Positions 23,990 to 33,844 of a DNA stretch of 64,000 nucleotides are shown one piece after another. Each line of letters begins with the position of its first letter. Position 1 is the first letter of the stretch. Source of the stretch: Axinella damicornis (Eukaryota > Porifera > Demospongiae > Axinellida > Axinellidae); assembly GCA_963931865.1 (NCBI GenBank), contig OZ007513.1:2063452-2127451 (forward strand), read 5' to 3'. The translations under genes and the position numbers were made by a program. The notes beneath the pieces are model-generated. The model saw only the letters and a list, made by a program, of their open reading frames with translations, was not told the DNA's origin and searched no databases.

Positions 23990-24365
23990 ATGGGCTTACT
24001 GCTGATTGCGTTGACGTTGCAAATTCAAAGTGGGAAGCACTTGGTGGATTTCTAATTGAGTTATGGTCAATAGTGAACACAACAGTTTGTGCATGTTCAG
24101 TGGTACCATAACTCAATTAGAAACCAGCAAGTGCGTTCCCGCTTTGAATTTGCAAGGTCAACGCAATCAGCAGTACTGCTGATTGCGTGGAAGTGCTGTG
24201 CACTTGGTGGGTTTCTAATTAAGTTATGGTCAATAGTGTACAACCTTTGCGGTAGTGTACAGCTGCATGTGCGCGGTAGCGTTGCAGACCATAACTCAAT
24301 TAGAAACCCACCAAGTGCACAGCACTTCCAGCTTTGAATTTGCAAGGTCAACGCAATCAGCAGTA
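23990..24365. mobile_element. Inverted-repeat cluster, CTGCTGATTGCGTTGAC ends
   Basis: Near 24000 and again near 24345 the same arm occurs in opposite orientation (CTGCTGATTGCGTTGAC, GCAAATTCAAAG, CACTTGGTGG, TTTCTAATTGAGTTATGG). Another inverted pair of the arm meets near 24060-24200, so two hairpins are nested or abutting. No protein is credible here. Confidence 0.65.
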
Positions 24366-25430
24366 TAATTATATTCATAGCCGGTCATTAGCTTACCGCC
24401 GGGCTTGTTGTTTATGCAGTGCTGAATGGGTGGGCGGATACTACATGCCTAAGTAGTCTGAGTACGCATCTAGCGCCCACCCCCCTGTTCAGCGGCGTTC
24501 TGTTGTCCCCACTTATACTGATTGGCTTGATTGTCTTTCGCAAGTGTGAATATTGTTCTGCATATAGCTACAGCAGTGCACACTGATTTATAAAGAATTC
24601 CAGTAGAACGCAACCGTTGGCCCGCAAGGGCTTGATTACATATTGAGTGGGTCCTCACTGCAACTGAGCTATATATCAATTCTGCATTTGAGTTGTTTCA
24701 AGTAAGTACTTTTTTCAGAGATGGTATCCAAAAATCTAGCTGCTTTTCACTTAGGATAGCTGTATTAGTCACTTGGGCTGCATGTAGTTGCAACAAGAAT
24801 TTTGTATGTACTGCTTTGACTAAGCTAGCTAGCTGTAAACTATTCTGTAATATACCCTCCTTGCATGGTGTGTGATGTAGGTGGTAAGTTGCCCTGAAAT
24901 GAACCATGCTCCAGCTATACATAAAATTCAGCTGCATGTGCCAATGCGGGATTCAGCTGCAACTGCCAATGCGGGATGTAAAGCCCCCTGCCCCGGCACT
25001 GTATACATAACCTTGGCCAAGATCACCTTGAAGAAGCCCAAGCCGCTCGGATTTTAAATGTCGCCCCACAACTTAAAATAAACTTTGATGACATTAATGT
25101 TGTACATCCACACAACCGCGACAAGGCTACCAAGCTCACAGCCTGAAGCTGACTTTTATGTGTTGTCTGTATGTCCTGTGTGTATGCCCTAAGTGTTCTT
25201 TTTTGTAGTCTCATAAGCCTAACCTAGGCTGGCTGCAATTGCAGGGGACTAAAAAGATTTGATTGATTGATTGATTGTATTCAATGCTGCCTCTACAGCT
25301 AAACCAAACATTTATTCTGTAGTGCTAACTTGGAATAATATAATTATAGCCTGTATTTCACGCAGAACCATACCCACCTTTCAGCTATTGAATTTTTTCT
25401 TAATTGATAATTATTTTGACACCCCTTCAG
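24366..25430. other. Repeat-rich filler inside gene E
   Basis: No exon recognised. A tandem GCCAATGCGGGAT pair lies near 24940-24977. About 25130-25270 reads like the tail of a dispersed element ending in (GATT)n. From about 25275 the sequence matches the gene F intron again. Confidence 0.4.
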
Positions 25431-25726
25431 ACGCAGGATTTACTGGAACGTGGAGACATTCCGTCAGCTCGGGAAGCCTACAGACCGTCTGTGTGGTGTC
25501 GCGTACTGGCATTCCTGTGGTTCGCCCTAGTCTCCATCACTGTTATGACAATTGGAACTGTTGTTCTATCAAAATAAATTTGTTGACAGTAATTACTAAC
25601 TATTGGTACTGATTTTTATACTGTGTTGTTTTGCTTGTAACTACTGTAGTTGCCAGTAACTGCTATAATATATTCATGCTTATTTCTGGCGTAGTATTAG
25701 CCTCATTCCCATTGTGTTTGCACTGC

Positions 25727-25758
<32 letters not shown>

Positions 25759-26037
25759 AAGAGTTTCCAAATCTCGAGTTTCTCATACAAGTAAAATGCT
25801 ATATGAATTATACTAGCCTAACTATAGTGCTTGAACCACAGTGTCTAGTAGGAAGTTACTATATAGCTTCCCGGGCTCAACTGCCACCATGAGCACATGC
25901 TTTGGTCGCCATGTGGGAGGATGGAAACTTTGCCTTCCTCCGGGAATGAGGCTGCTGCAGTATATAGACCAGCTAGGCATAGTAATTATGGCAGATGCAT
26001 GAGTATGATCAGTTAGTGAGTCAAGGGCTTAAGTGCT

Positions 26038-26040
<3 letters not shown>

Positions 26041-26087
<47 letters not shown>
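26041..26087. repeat. Run of 47 G
   Basis: The longest of several pure poly-G tracts: 25728-25756 (29), 28024-28062 (39), 28143-28180 (38) and, far away, 59017-59048 (32). Lengths in the assembly may not be exact. Confidence 0.9.
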
Positions 26088-26090
<3 letters not shown>

Positions 26091-26517
26091 TACTAAGTTT
26101 CATAGCTCCCTGACTTAATGCAGCTACATTGTCAGCAGTAGAAGTAAAGGCATAATTATAGCTAGCTATGAAGCTGACTTGCAGCTAGCTACTTGTGCAG
26201 TAGCAAGCAAACTTTATCACAATGTAGCTGCAAGTCAGGGAGCTATGAGACTTAGTTGTGGTATGCTACGTCTTAACCTCATTCCCAGGTATGAGACGGG
26301 GAGGCTAGTTACATCCCTCCCTAGTGACCAAAGTTCATGGTGGCAGTTGAACCTGGCCGAAGCTAATAACTTCCTACCTGACACTGTGGTTAAGGCACTA
26401 TAGGTGTCTCCTTATGAGTACAGGTGAGTGGTAGAGTTGAGGAAGTTAATAACGTCCTAGCAACGCCAGGATACAAGTAAACGTTCTCTCTCTGCAGTTC
26501 CAGTTAACTATTTTAAG

Positions 26518-27558
26518 AGGCCAACGGTAACCTGTCACTCAAGCAGTGAACATCAGAACTTGCTCAGTGGAAGAATTGAACTATGGAATTCCAACAACTG
26601 TCAGATTTGTGTAAGAGAATCTTGCTATGCTGATGAAGTGCCAAGGGAGATTGAACTGTACAAACTCCTAACCATTTTGGCCTGCACCATCATATCACCT
26701 GGCTATCTTCTCTGCTGCATTTCAATAATCAACTCTCTGGAGAAGGTACGTCTAATTTGTAGCTACATGCAAAGAATGCATTGCAAATACATTTCTGAGT
26801 TCCTTAATATTTAGCTATTGATTTAGTGAGTATCCATGTAGCTATGACTTCTTTCCAGTCTCTATTGCTCAATGTCATAGTATTAAGTGCCTAATAGTGG
26901 AGAGTACATTGTGATGCATGCATGTGTCTAAACTACGGTGCTGCAAATAAACATAGCTATATAATTATGCACAATTATAAATTACCTACCTCAAACTCTT
27001 AAGTATGAACGGTTGTGGCGCAGTAACGGTGAAATGTCTGGTTACAGCTCTCACAGTGAAGAGGCTCGTCCTTGCCGTTCTCTACTCCGTGCTACAGACA
27101 GCACATGCTGTCTTCTGAGACTTCTTCTTTCTCGCTGCATTTGATGCCATTTTTCACACTTACCTTTGGTGGAGGGAGGACATCCTTCACCAGTGTGGTT
27201 TCCATACCTAGTTGAGATTCCGCATTACATTATTATAAAATTCAGCTGCATGTATTCAATGCTGCCTCTACAGCTAAACCAAACATTTATTCTGTAGTGC
27301 TAACTTGGAATAATATACAGCCTGTATTTCACGCAGAACCATGCATACCCACCTTATTCTTAATTGATAATTTGACACCCCCTTCAGATGCAGGATTTAC
27401 TGGAACATGGAGACATCCCGGCAGCTCGGGAAGCCTACAGACTGTCTGTGTGGTGTCGCGTACTGGCATTCCTGTGGTTCGCCCTAGTCTTCATCACAGT
27501 TATGACATTAACTGGAACTGTTATTCTAACAAATAAATTTGTTCACAGTAATTACTAA
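26518..27558 (+). pseudogene. CD225 gene F, both exons open but start codon lost (AGG)
   Basis: Exons 26518-26745 and 27388-27558, phase 0, align with gene B throughout and have no stop. Position 26518 reads AGG where paralogues have ATG. The next in-frame ATG of exon 1 is not in the N-terminal region, so either the gene is dead or it starts elsewhere. Key features remain: EHQNLL, YLLCCISII, EHGDIPAAREAYRLSVWC and a C-terminal tail KFVHSNY. The intron holds the broken PHD-like exon copy (26990-27150). The open frame suggests recent loss or an unannotated upstream exon. Confidence 0.7.
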
Positions 27559-27900
27559 CTATTGGTATTGTCTAGCAATGATTTTTATACAGTATTGTTT
27601 TGCTTGTGACTACTGTAGTTGCCAGTAACTACTGTAGTTGCCAGTAACTGCTATTCATGCTTATTTCTGGATCATTGTAACTGTAGTATTAGCCTTGTTC
27701 GCAGGCCATGCAGGAGGATGGAAACTTTGCCTTCCTCCGGGAATGAGGCCGCTGCAGTATAGACCAGCTAGGCATAGTTAGGGGCAGATGCACGAGTATG
27801 ATCAGCTATAGTGAGACAAGGGCCTAAAATTTCCTCATAATACGGTTGTCACTCGTACGTCACATTTGTGAGCATGTGCAGTAGTACTATTGACCACACG

Positions 27901-28023
27901 CTTTCTGCAGTACCATTGTGTTTGCACTGCTGGGGGGGGGGGGGGGGGCTTTCTGCAGTACCATTGTGTTTGCACTGCTGGGGGGGGGGGGGCTTTCTGC
28001 AGTACCATTGTGTTTGTACTGCT

Positions 28024-28062
<39 letters not shown>
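27901..28062. repeat. Three tandem units each ending in a poly-G tract
   Basis: Units at 27901-27948, 27949-27992 and 27993-28062 share CTTTCTGCAGTACCATTGTG followed by TTTGCACTGCT (TTTGTACTGCT in the third) and then 17, 13 and 39 G. The single copy at 25700-25756 lacks the first half. Unusual because the simple tract is part of a higher-order unit. Confidence 0.85.
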
Positions 28063-28065
<3 letters not shown>

Positions 28066-28139
28066 CTAGGACATTTCCATTGCTACATACCCTGACCAGC
28101 TAGTAATCATACTAGCCTAGTTACTGTCCAATGGTTATT

Positions 28140-28185
<46 letters not shown>

Positions 28186-28523
28186 AGCTAGCAAACTATG
28201 TTATCACAATGTAGCTGCAAGTCAGGGAGCTATGAAACTTAGCAGGGGTTTGCTACGTCTTACCCTCATTCCCAGGCATGAGACAGGGAGGCTAGTTACG
28301 TCCCTCCCTAATGACCAAAGTTGTGCTCATGGTGGCAGTTGAACCCAGGAAGCTAATATAGCTATAACTTCCTACTAAACACTGTGGTTCAAGTACTATA
28401 GGTGTCTCCCTATTCACCAGCTGTACCGACAGCAGCATAGCTGAGGAACCTAGTAACTTCCAGCAACGTTTTATGGGGATGTGAGTATACTGACACTGCA
28501 TGAGCTCCAGTTAACAATTTGAA

Positions 28524-29337
28524 ATGGCAGCTGTAGCCAGTGAACGTCAGAACTTGCTGAGTGGAAGCCGGATTGAGCTGTGGAGTTTCTACCACTGTCA
28601 GACTGGAACAAGAGAACCCCACTATGCTGATGAAGTGCCAAGTGAGAATAAAATGTATAAATTCCTATCCATTATGGGCTGCATCTTCTCAACACCTATT
28701 GCTCTTCTCTGCTGTATACCAATAATCCGTTCTCTGAAGAAGGTACATGTATGTTTGTTTAGTTGTTTGTATACATACATCGTAAATATTCATTACATTA
28801 TTAGTTTCTCATTAATTTACGTTCCTGGAATGGGGCTAGTCTAAGTTGTAACTCCAGTACACAAAGGTTTATGTCATAGCTACAGTCTCAGTGCAGAACA
28901 ATATTATCTGGCAAACTAGTATAACCATGTTCCAATAAAAGCAGCTATAAAATTCACCTGCATTTTTAATGCTGCTTTGATATAGCTACACCTACAATTC
29001 CATTCTGAATGTGGTGGTATGAAAATTTTTATTAGCCAACTGCTAGCAATACCACCTATATAGTTGGCTTTCCACAATGATATTGTATTTTAGAAACCCT
29101 GCAAATGAAACACTATTACCTCGTCAGACCCAGGACACACTGGAACGTGGAGACATCTCAGCAGCTCGAAAAGCCTACAGACAATCCGTGTGGTGCCGCA
29201 GACTGGCAGTCTTATGGTTCCTACTCTTCATCTCAGCTATGGCAATAGGAAGTGTTATTCTAGCAGTGCGTATCAACCAATTAGAGTATAAGCAACTCTT
29301 TTTCACATATACAATAACTCTCACTATAGATCCATAG
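28524..29337 (+). CDS. CD225/dispanin (IFITM-like) membrane protein, gene G
   Basis: Exons 28524-28742 and 29128-29337, phase 0, give 142 residues. Almost identical to gene D: SERQNLL, SRIELWSFYHCQTG, ALLCCIPII, ERGDISAARKAYRQSVWC, RINQ. In gene D RINQ is followed by TAA; here the stop is lost by a single-base difference (CAATTAGAG), adding 18 residues (LEYKQLFF...) after the last membrane segment. The N-terminus is four residues shorter. It is the last member of the array; the TRAF-like gene begins 0.9 kb downstream on the opposite strand. Confidence 0.7.
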
Positions 29338-29787
29338 CCTTCAGGTTGTTGTCCCTGTGTTTACGTTCTTGTGTTTGCGTAGCTACTTTGGTTATTGGTC
29401 TGTATTAGTGTAGTGGCTATATATAGCCAATAGCTACCCAGATATGTTGCAGTAATTCAATCAGTATGGCTCAATTGACAGGGGGAATCTTTATACTATA
29501 GTGGAGCTAAATGCACATGCATATTGTCTTGAAAGATATCTTATAATGGTAGCCGTAAGATTATATAGCTAGTGTTATATTCCATCATTAATGTATGCTT
29601 GGGCAACTTCCATGACAGATTACTATAGCTACCAATACTGTGACAATTCCAATTAAGGGGAGGGGTAATCTGAGACAGTAACATTACTGGGATATATACA
29701 GGGTGGGCGTAGAGTGATAGTCTCTGTATTATTACTATGTAGTATTGCAAGTACGTAGAGGTAATGCACGATGAATCAGGTATATAC
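29338..29787. other. Spacer after the CD225 array
   Basis: AT-rich sequence similar at first (to about 29480) to the 3' flank of gene D (22620-22760). Nothing else recognised. Confidence 0.4.
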
Positions 29788-29840
29788 GACCATAAATTAT
29801 GTGAGCTTTAGAGTGGTTTTTGGTTTGAACCTCACACTTA
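29788..29840 (+). repeat. Left arm of inverted repeat flanking the TRAF-like gene
   Basis: ATGTGAGCTTTAGAGTGG, GGTTTTTGGTTTG and TCACACTTA recur in reverse complement at 32106-32161, on the far side of the gene, at roughly 38 of 43 positions. Confidence 0.65.
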
Positions 29841-30215
29841 CAAATTAAGCTTTCTGTCTTCACGTGCTGGGTCCTTCATGAATGGGCTGTCACCAGTGAA
29901 GTCATCTGAGGTATATATAATACTGGAGGCATATGGTTTCTGTATTTCCTATTCTGATTTCCCAGCTACATTATACTTGCTGCCTTGCATGCATTTCTCC
30001 AAGCTCACACACTGCATGGTGACCTACAGTCATCTTGCATAAAGGCAGCCCTGCGTTGCTGCAGAACAATGATAGCCATAATTATACTGCATGGCACCAT
30101 AATGCAAATATGCGAGCTTCATAATAATTTTGCGAAACGAAAAAAGAAAGCTTCGGTGTCAATACAGTCATTAATAAAGATAGATGATGCAGCTAGGATT
30201 TGGAAGGTCAGCTAC

Positions 30216-32031
30216 TCAACTTCTAACTTTTACTTTTGTAACACGAAAGAGAAGTCTATTGTTCTTCAAGTACCGGCAGTTCTTTTCACGGTTATAAGCG
30301 AGCTTTCCATGGGCAACAAATGTATGAGTGCCCAACCCTCGAGCTCTTTCATGGCCAACAACCTGACCGACGATGTGGTCAGGTACAGTATCAGTGTATG
30401 AAAAAGTATCTGCAATATGCTCCTTGTCTTCAAGCTGGTTCAGTAGCTGAACTGTTACGTCACCACGGAATGGCCACTTGAGAAATGTATCGTAATTTCC
30501 TTGCATGATGTAGACATACAGCGACACGTGTGTTCCTTTGCCATCCCCACAGGCATATCCATTTGTAAACACACCAATGCAGATCCGATACCCCTGGAAC
30601 TGGGTATAAAACGAGGGTGAGAACCAACGTGTGCTGCTCATTTTGAGCTGCTTGAAATCTCTCATTGTGAAATTCATCGGAGGAAAACATACAAACTGCT
30701 CTACAGCGAGACATTGCTTCTCAATTTGTGGAAAGGGATTGGCATTTGCAACGCTGATCACTTTGAATTGCAGGCAGTCATCCTTAAGGAACAGGCAGTT
30801 TCGGAGGGGATAGTAGCCTAAATACTGATTTGGAACAAACAGCTGTCCTACGACGTCACTGATCCCTTCCATAGCTCTTTCTCCACCCTGAACTCTTCCA
30901 ATAGGGCTGTTGATGAAGTACAGGGTGTTAGTCCGATGTGCACTGTCAGCCACTTGGTTTAGCAGCTGAATAGTGATATCTCCTTGAAAGGGCCAGCTGA
31001 TGTAGGCGTCAGAGTCCCCACGCATCATGCAGATGTATACTGAAACGTGTGTGCGTTTACCAGCATCACGTCCATTTGGAAACACTTGCAAGCACATCTT
31101 GTACCCGTGCGGATGGGTATAGAATGCAGGGCTGTACCAGCAGTCATCCTTCGCTTTCAGCTGCTCAAAGTTGGTCATGGTGAACCGAACAGGAAACGCA
31201 GCAGCATACAATCTTCGGTCTTCCTCCCGCTTAAGCTTGAGAGAGGGCACTTCTTCGCTGAGTGACATCACCTGTCCTTCCAAGCAGCCGACCCTCTCTG
31301 CACTTACTACTACTTTCTCTTCCACAGAGGCAGTAAGACTGGCAACATGTTCTTCTTTCTCTACTAGTTTCTCTGCCAGTTGCTGACTATATCCTGCAAG
31401 TAGCGAGACATGGTGAAGTGAACTGTCATTCATGTGGGTGTCCATGTCTTTGCGAATGAGCCGAATTTGACAGCCAGCATAGCTGAAGTTGCACTGAACT
31501 AGTGTGAGCGAGCAGTCATTTTTCACATGGTTGTCAAGAGAGTGACGTTCAGGGTACACCCCACACTCGTTTGGACAGGGAACAGGCCTGCTTGGGCACA
31601 CGTGCCAGTGCTTACCGACGACGTCCTCATAGCTAGAGCCGTAATTGCCACAGTAGTCACAGCTGAATGGACGCTGAGGACAAGAACCTAGCTGGTGTTC
31701 TCCGACACTGCCACGTTTGAAATATTCGCAACAATGCATGCAAGCTACTTGGACAATTAAATTCACACCCGACAAGCTGCTTTTCCATGGTGGCGTTGAC
31801 GTTAAGATGCTGATCAAGAGCTTGCAACTCCCCAGTCCACGAACAACCGTCCTCTCGATGAGTACAGTAGACAGTGAACCCAAGTCCCTTATTGTGCATC
31901 ACTCGGAACGAACGCTCGTTGCAAAGGGGGCACGGTTTTCCTTCTACTTGCACGCAACCTATGCAGGTTTGACAAAAGTTATGGCCGCAGCAGATGATAT
32001 CACAGGTGACAGGCACAACAAGTGTATTCAG
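30216..32031 (-). pseudogene. TRAF-like protein: partial RING, TRAF-type zinc fingers, coiled coil, two MATH domains; one frameshift
   Basis: Minus strand. The first part (32031 to about 31760) reads CGHNFCQTC...CPLC, the C-terminal half of a RING finger, then the first TRAF-type zinc finger. The earlier RING cysteines should lie in an upstream exon; a CTCATTTAG acceptor is seen but no donor exon. Near 31757-31763 one base is missing, after VGCEF, and the protein continues in another frame: CPQRPFSCDYC...HVCPSRPVPCPNECG, a short coiled coil, then two MATH/TRAF-C domains (FTMTNFEQLK...; FTMRDFKQLK...). TRAF proteins link receptors to NF-kB/JNK signalling via RING ubiquitin ligase activity; two MATH domains in tandem are atypical of vertebrate TRAFs. 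The frameshift may be a genuine lesion or a sequence error. Product and role are otherwise clear. Confidence 0.75.
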
Positions 32032-32105
32032 CTAAATGAGCACATGACAGATGAAGGAAACCGAGTGGATAGTGGATACAGCAAGCAGCAAAGCGTAATG
32101 CATAT

Positions 32106-32161
32106 TAAGTGTGAAGCACAAACCAAAAACCGCTCTAAAGCTCACATGTACAAATATGGTC
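32106..32161 (-). repeat. Right arm of inverted repeat flanking the TRAF-like gene
   Basis: Reverse complement partner of 29788-29840. It lies just upstream of the RING exon, so the pair encloses the visible gene in a 2.4-kb unit. Confidence 0.65.
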
Positions 32162-32313
32162 CTACTAGATGGTTCAACATGCATTACCTCACTATTAATT
32201 ACTCAACTGTGCTGCACTATCATGTGTTAATCAGAGTGATGGTATTTCCTTGTGGTTGTGAGGTCCTCCACTGTAGTCACTGTTATAGTTAGTGACTTGT
32301 GCACATGCAGGCC

Positions 32314-32357
32314 TAGCCTCGTTCCCCAATTACCAAGAGCGCCTGGGAACGAGGCTA
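32314..32357. mobile_element. 44-bp foldback mini-element, exact 9-bp target duplication
   Basis: TAGCCTCGTTCCCC...GGGAACGAGGCTA, flanked by exact ATGCAGGCC (32305-32313 and 32358-32366). Sits between the TRAF-like and first GTPase genes. Confidence 0.88.
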
Positions 32358-32406
32358 ATGCAGGCCCTCCAGGTTGTCATAGTGACTGTCCACTTGAGTG
32401 CATGTT

Positions 32407-33621
32407 TTAAAAGTTTCGGATTGGTGTGAGGTCTTGTAGTCTGTGAAGAGCTTCTGCTACTGGTATGGGATCATGGGAAAGACACTTTATGCTTGCATTT
32501 CTTTCATGAATGTACTTCCTGAGTCGGTGAATCTCTTCGAGGTATTCTTCATGCTCTTCCAGGTGTTCTTCAATGTTTCTCTTCAGCTCTTCAAGGCACT
32601 CCTGTATGCTACGAATCTCTTCCTTCAGTGATCTGATTTTATATCGATCCCCCCAAAACAACCACTTGTAGTAGCCACATTTAAGGGGATCACACTCTTC
32701 CAAGCGGTCTTTCAAGCGGTTGACCTTCCGTTCACATTCTGACTTAGATTTTTCCTTGTTTTCGATTCTGCTGATGACCTTCTCAGTTTTCAACTTAGCT
32801 TGTTTGAGTCGCAACTTATAGCTGCTGATTTGGCCACGCAAGCCCTCAATTTCTTTATCATCCATTTGCTTCAATTCATTGGTCTTAGCTACCTTTAGCG
32901 GGTCACCGAGGTGTACAGGCTTCATTGTGGCTTGAATGAAATCCAGGATTGCGTGGCGGGTTCCCTCACTTTGTTCTCTCTCGTCTTCCATCACTGGCAT
33001 GGAGTCGATCATGAACACTCGAGGGTAATAGCACAAGTCAGCAGCGTCACGAACCTCCTTCTGAGCATTGGTAACAACGGCGTCGATATCTACTTCTTGC
33101 AACTGACGCTGCTTTTCAGAGCGAGGGTCAGTCTGGTATTGGGTGAGAACGATTACCACATTTCCTTCAAACAGACTCGGTAACAGCTTCCTGTAATAGG
33201 TGACGGTATCCTTGTACTGCGAATCGATTTTAGACTCGAATTTCATGCACAATATGCACGCCGAAATGGACTCGACGCTATTCAGAGTCTTCACGATGTC
33301 TATCATGTGTAAGAGATCTTGAGTTGCACTTTCGTTCAAGCCAGGAGTATCGATAATTCGCACGGCGCGCTTGCCCGATTGTTCTCTTGTGACTCGAGTA
33401 GAAACGCCTTGAGTCTCGGGCTTGTTGTCACGCGCAGTCCGAAATGTTTGCTCCTTGCCAAAGATGTGACGATCCCTCGGGTCAAGCAAGAAGTTTCCGA
33501 GGGTACTTTTTCCACTTCCAGTTGATCCAATAAGCAAAACAGTCATTGGAGCATCCTCAGCTTTGACTGTCACCGTATCGGCATTCGTGAATTTTGGCAT
33601 ACTTGGGGCGCGAGTAGTCAT
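32407..33621 (-). CDS. AIG1/GIMAP-like GTPase with coiled-coil tail, copy 1
   Basis: Single exon, 404 residues from ATG 33621 (MTTRAPSMPK). G1/P-loop GSTGSGKST at 32-40 and G3 DTPG at 91-94. The expected G4 position holds TQYQTD (160-165) rather than a standard NKxD. After the G domain, residues about 245-395 form charged heptad-like coiled coil, ending DPIPVAEALHRLQDL. AIG1/GIMAP GTPases act in immune-cell survival and defence in vertebrates and plants; no membrane anchor is visible. It lacks the Trp-rich module of copies 2 and 3, having a short YYKWLFWG stretch there. Upstream (33690-33730) there is ATGACGTAATG, a diverged form of the promoter bZIP site seen in the other copies. Confidence 0.8.
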   Translation of the reverse strand: MTTRAPSMPKFTNADTVTVKAEDAPMTVLLIGSTGSGKSTLGNFLLDPRDRHIFGKEQTFRTARDNKPETQGVSTRVTREQSGKRAVRIIDTPGLNESATQDLLHMIDIVKTLNSVESISACILCMKFESKIDSQYKDTVTYYRKLLPSLFEGNVVIVLTQYQTDPRSEKQRQLQEVDIDAVVTNAQKEVRDAADLCYYPRVFMIDSMPVMEDEREQSEGTRHAILDFIQATMKPVHLGDPLKVAKTNELKQMDDKEIEGLRGQISSYKLRLKQAKLKTEKVISRIENKEKSKSECERKVNRLKDRLEECDPLKCGYYKWLFWGDRYKIRSLKEEIRSIQECLEELKRNIEEHLEEHEEYLEEIHRLRKYIHERNASIKCLSHDPIPVAEALHRLQDLTPIRNF

Positions 33622-33798
33622 GTTACGGTAGGTAGACAAAATAGTTTCTTATCCGTGCGTGCGCTCTCCGGCGCTTCGGACGTTTTATTTACGGCAATGA
33701 CGTAATGATAGGCTAAATATAATACACTGATAAAATTATATTTAGTATCATGGGGACCCACCAAAGTCCACATGGCGAGTGACACGAGTGTGAGATGC

Positions 33799-33840
33799 TA
33801 GCCTCGTTCCCAGGCCTTCTACACCTCCAGTGCGAGGCTA
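33799..33840. mobile_element. 42-bp foldback mini-element
   Basis: TAGCCTCGTTCCCAGG... to GCGAGGCTA; flanks TGAGATGC and TGAAATGC (7 of 8). Confidence 0.6.
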
Positions 33841-33844
33841 TGAA

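Larger units (their letters stand above)
22980..25577 (+). pseudogene. CD225 gene E, exon 1 lost
   Basis: The 5' leader with its ATG is kept to 23037, then exon 1 is replaced by unrelated sequence and a poly-A run (23088-23112). Homology resumes at 23113 with the intron of gene F. A complete exon 2 survives at 25431-25577 (48 codons, ERGDIPSAREAYRPSVWC, stop TAA). The distance between the two remnants is inflated by inserted repeats at about 23490-25260. Without exon 1 the first membrane segment and the CC motif are absent. Confidence 0.78.

Noticed and set aside
25713..25810. Gly-rich open frames through poly-G tracts
   Set aside because: Pure homopolymer translation with no start context or conservation.
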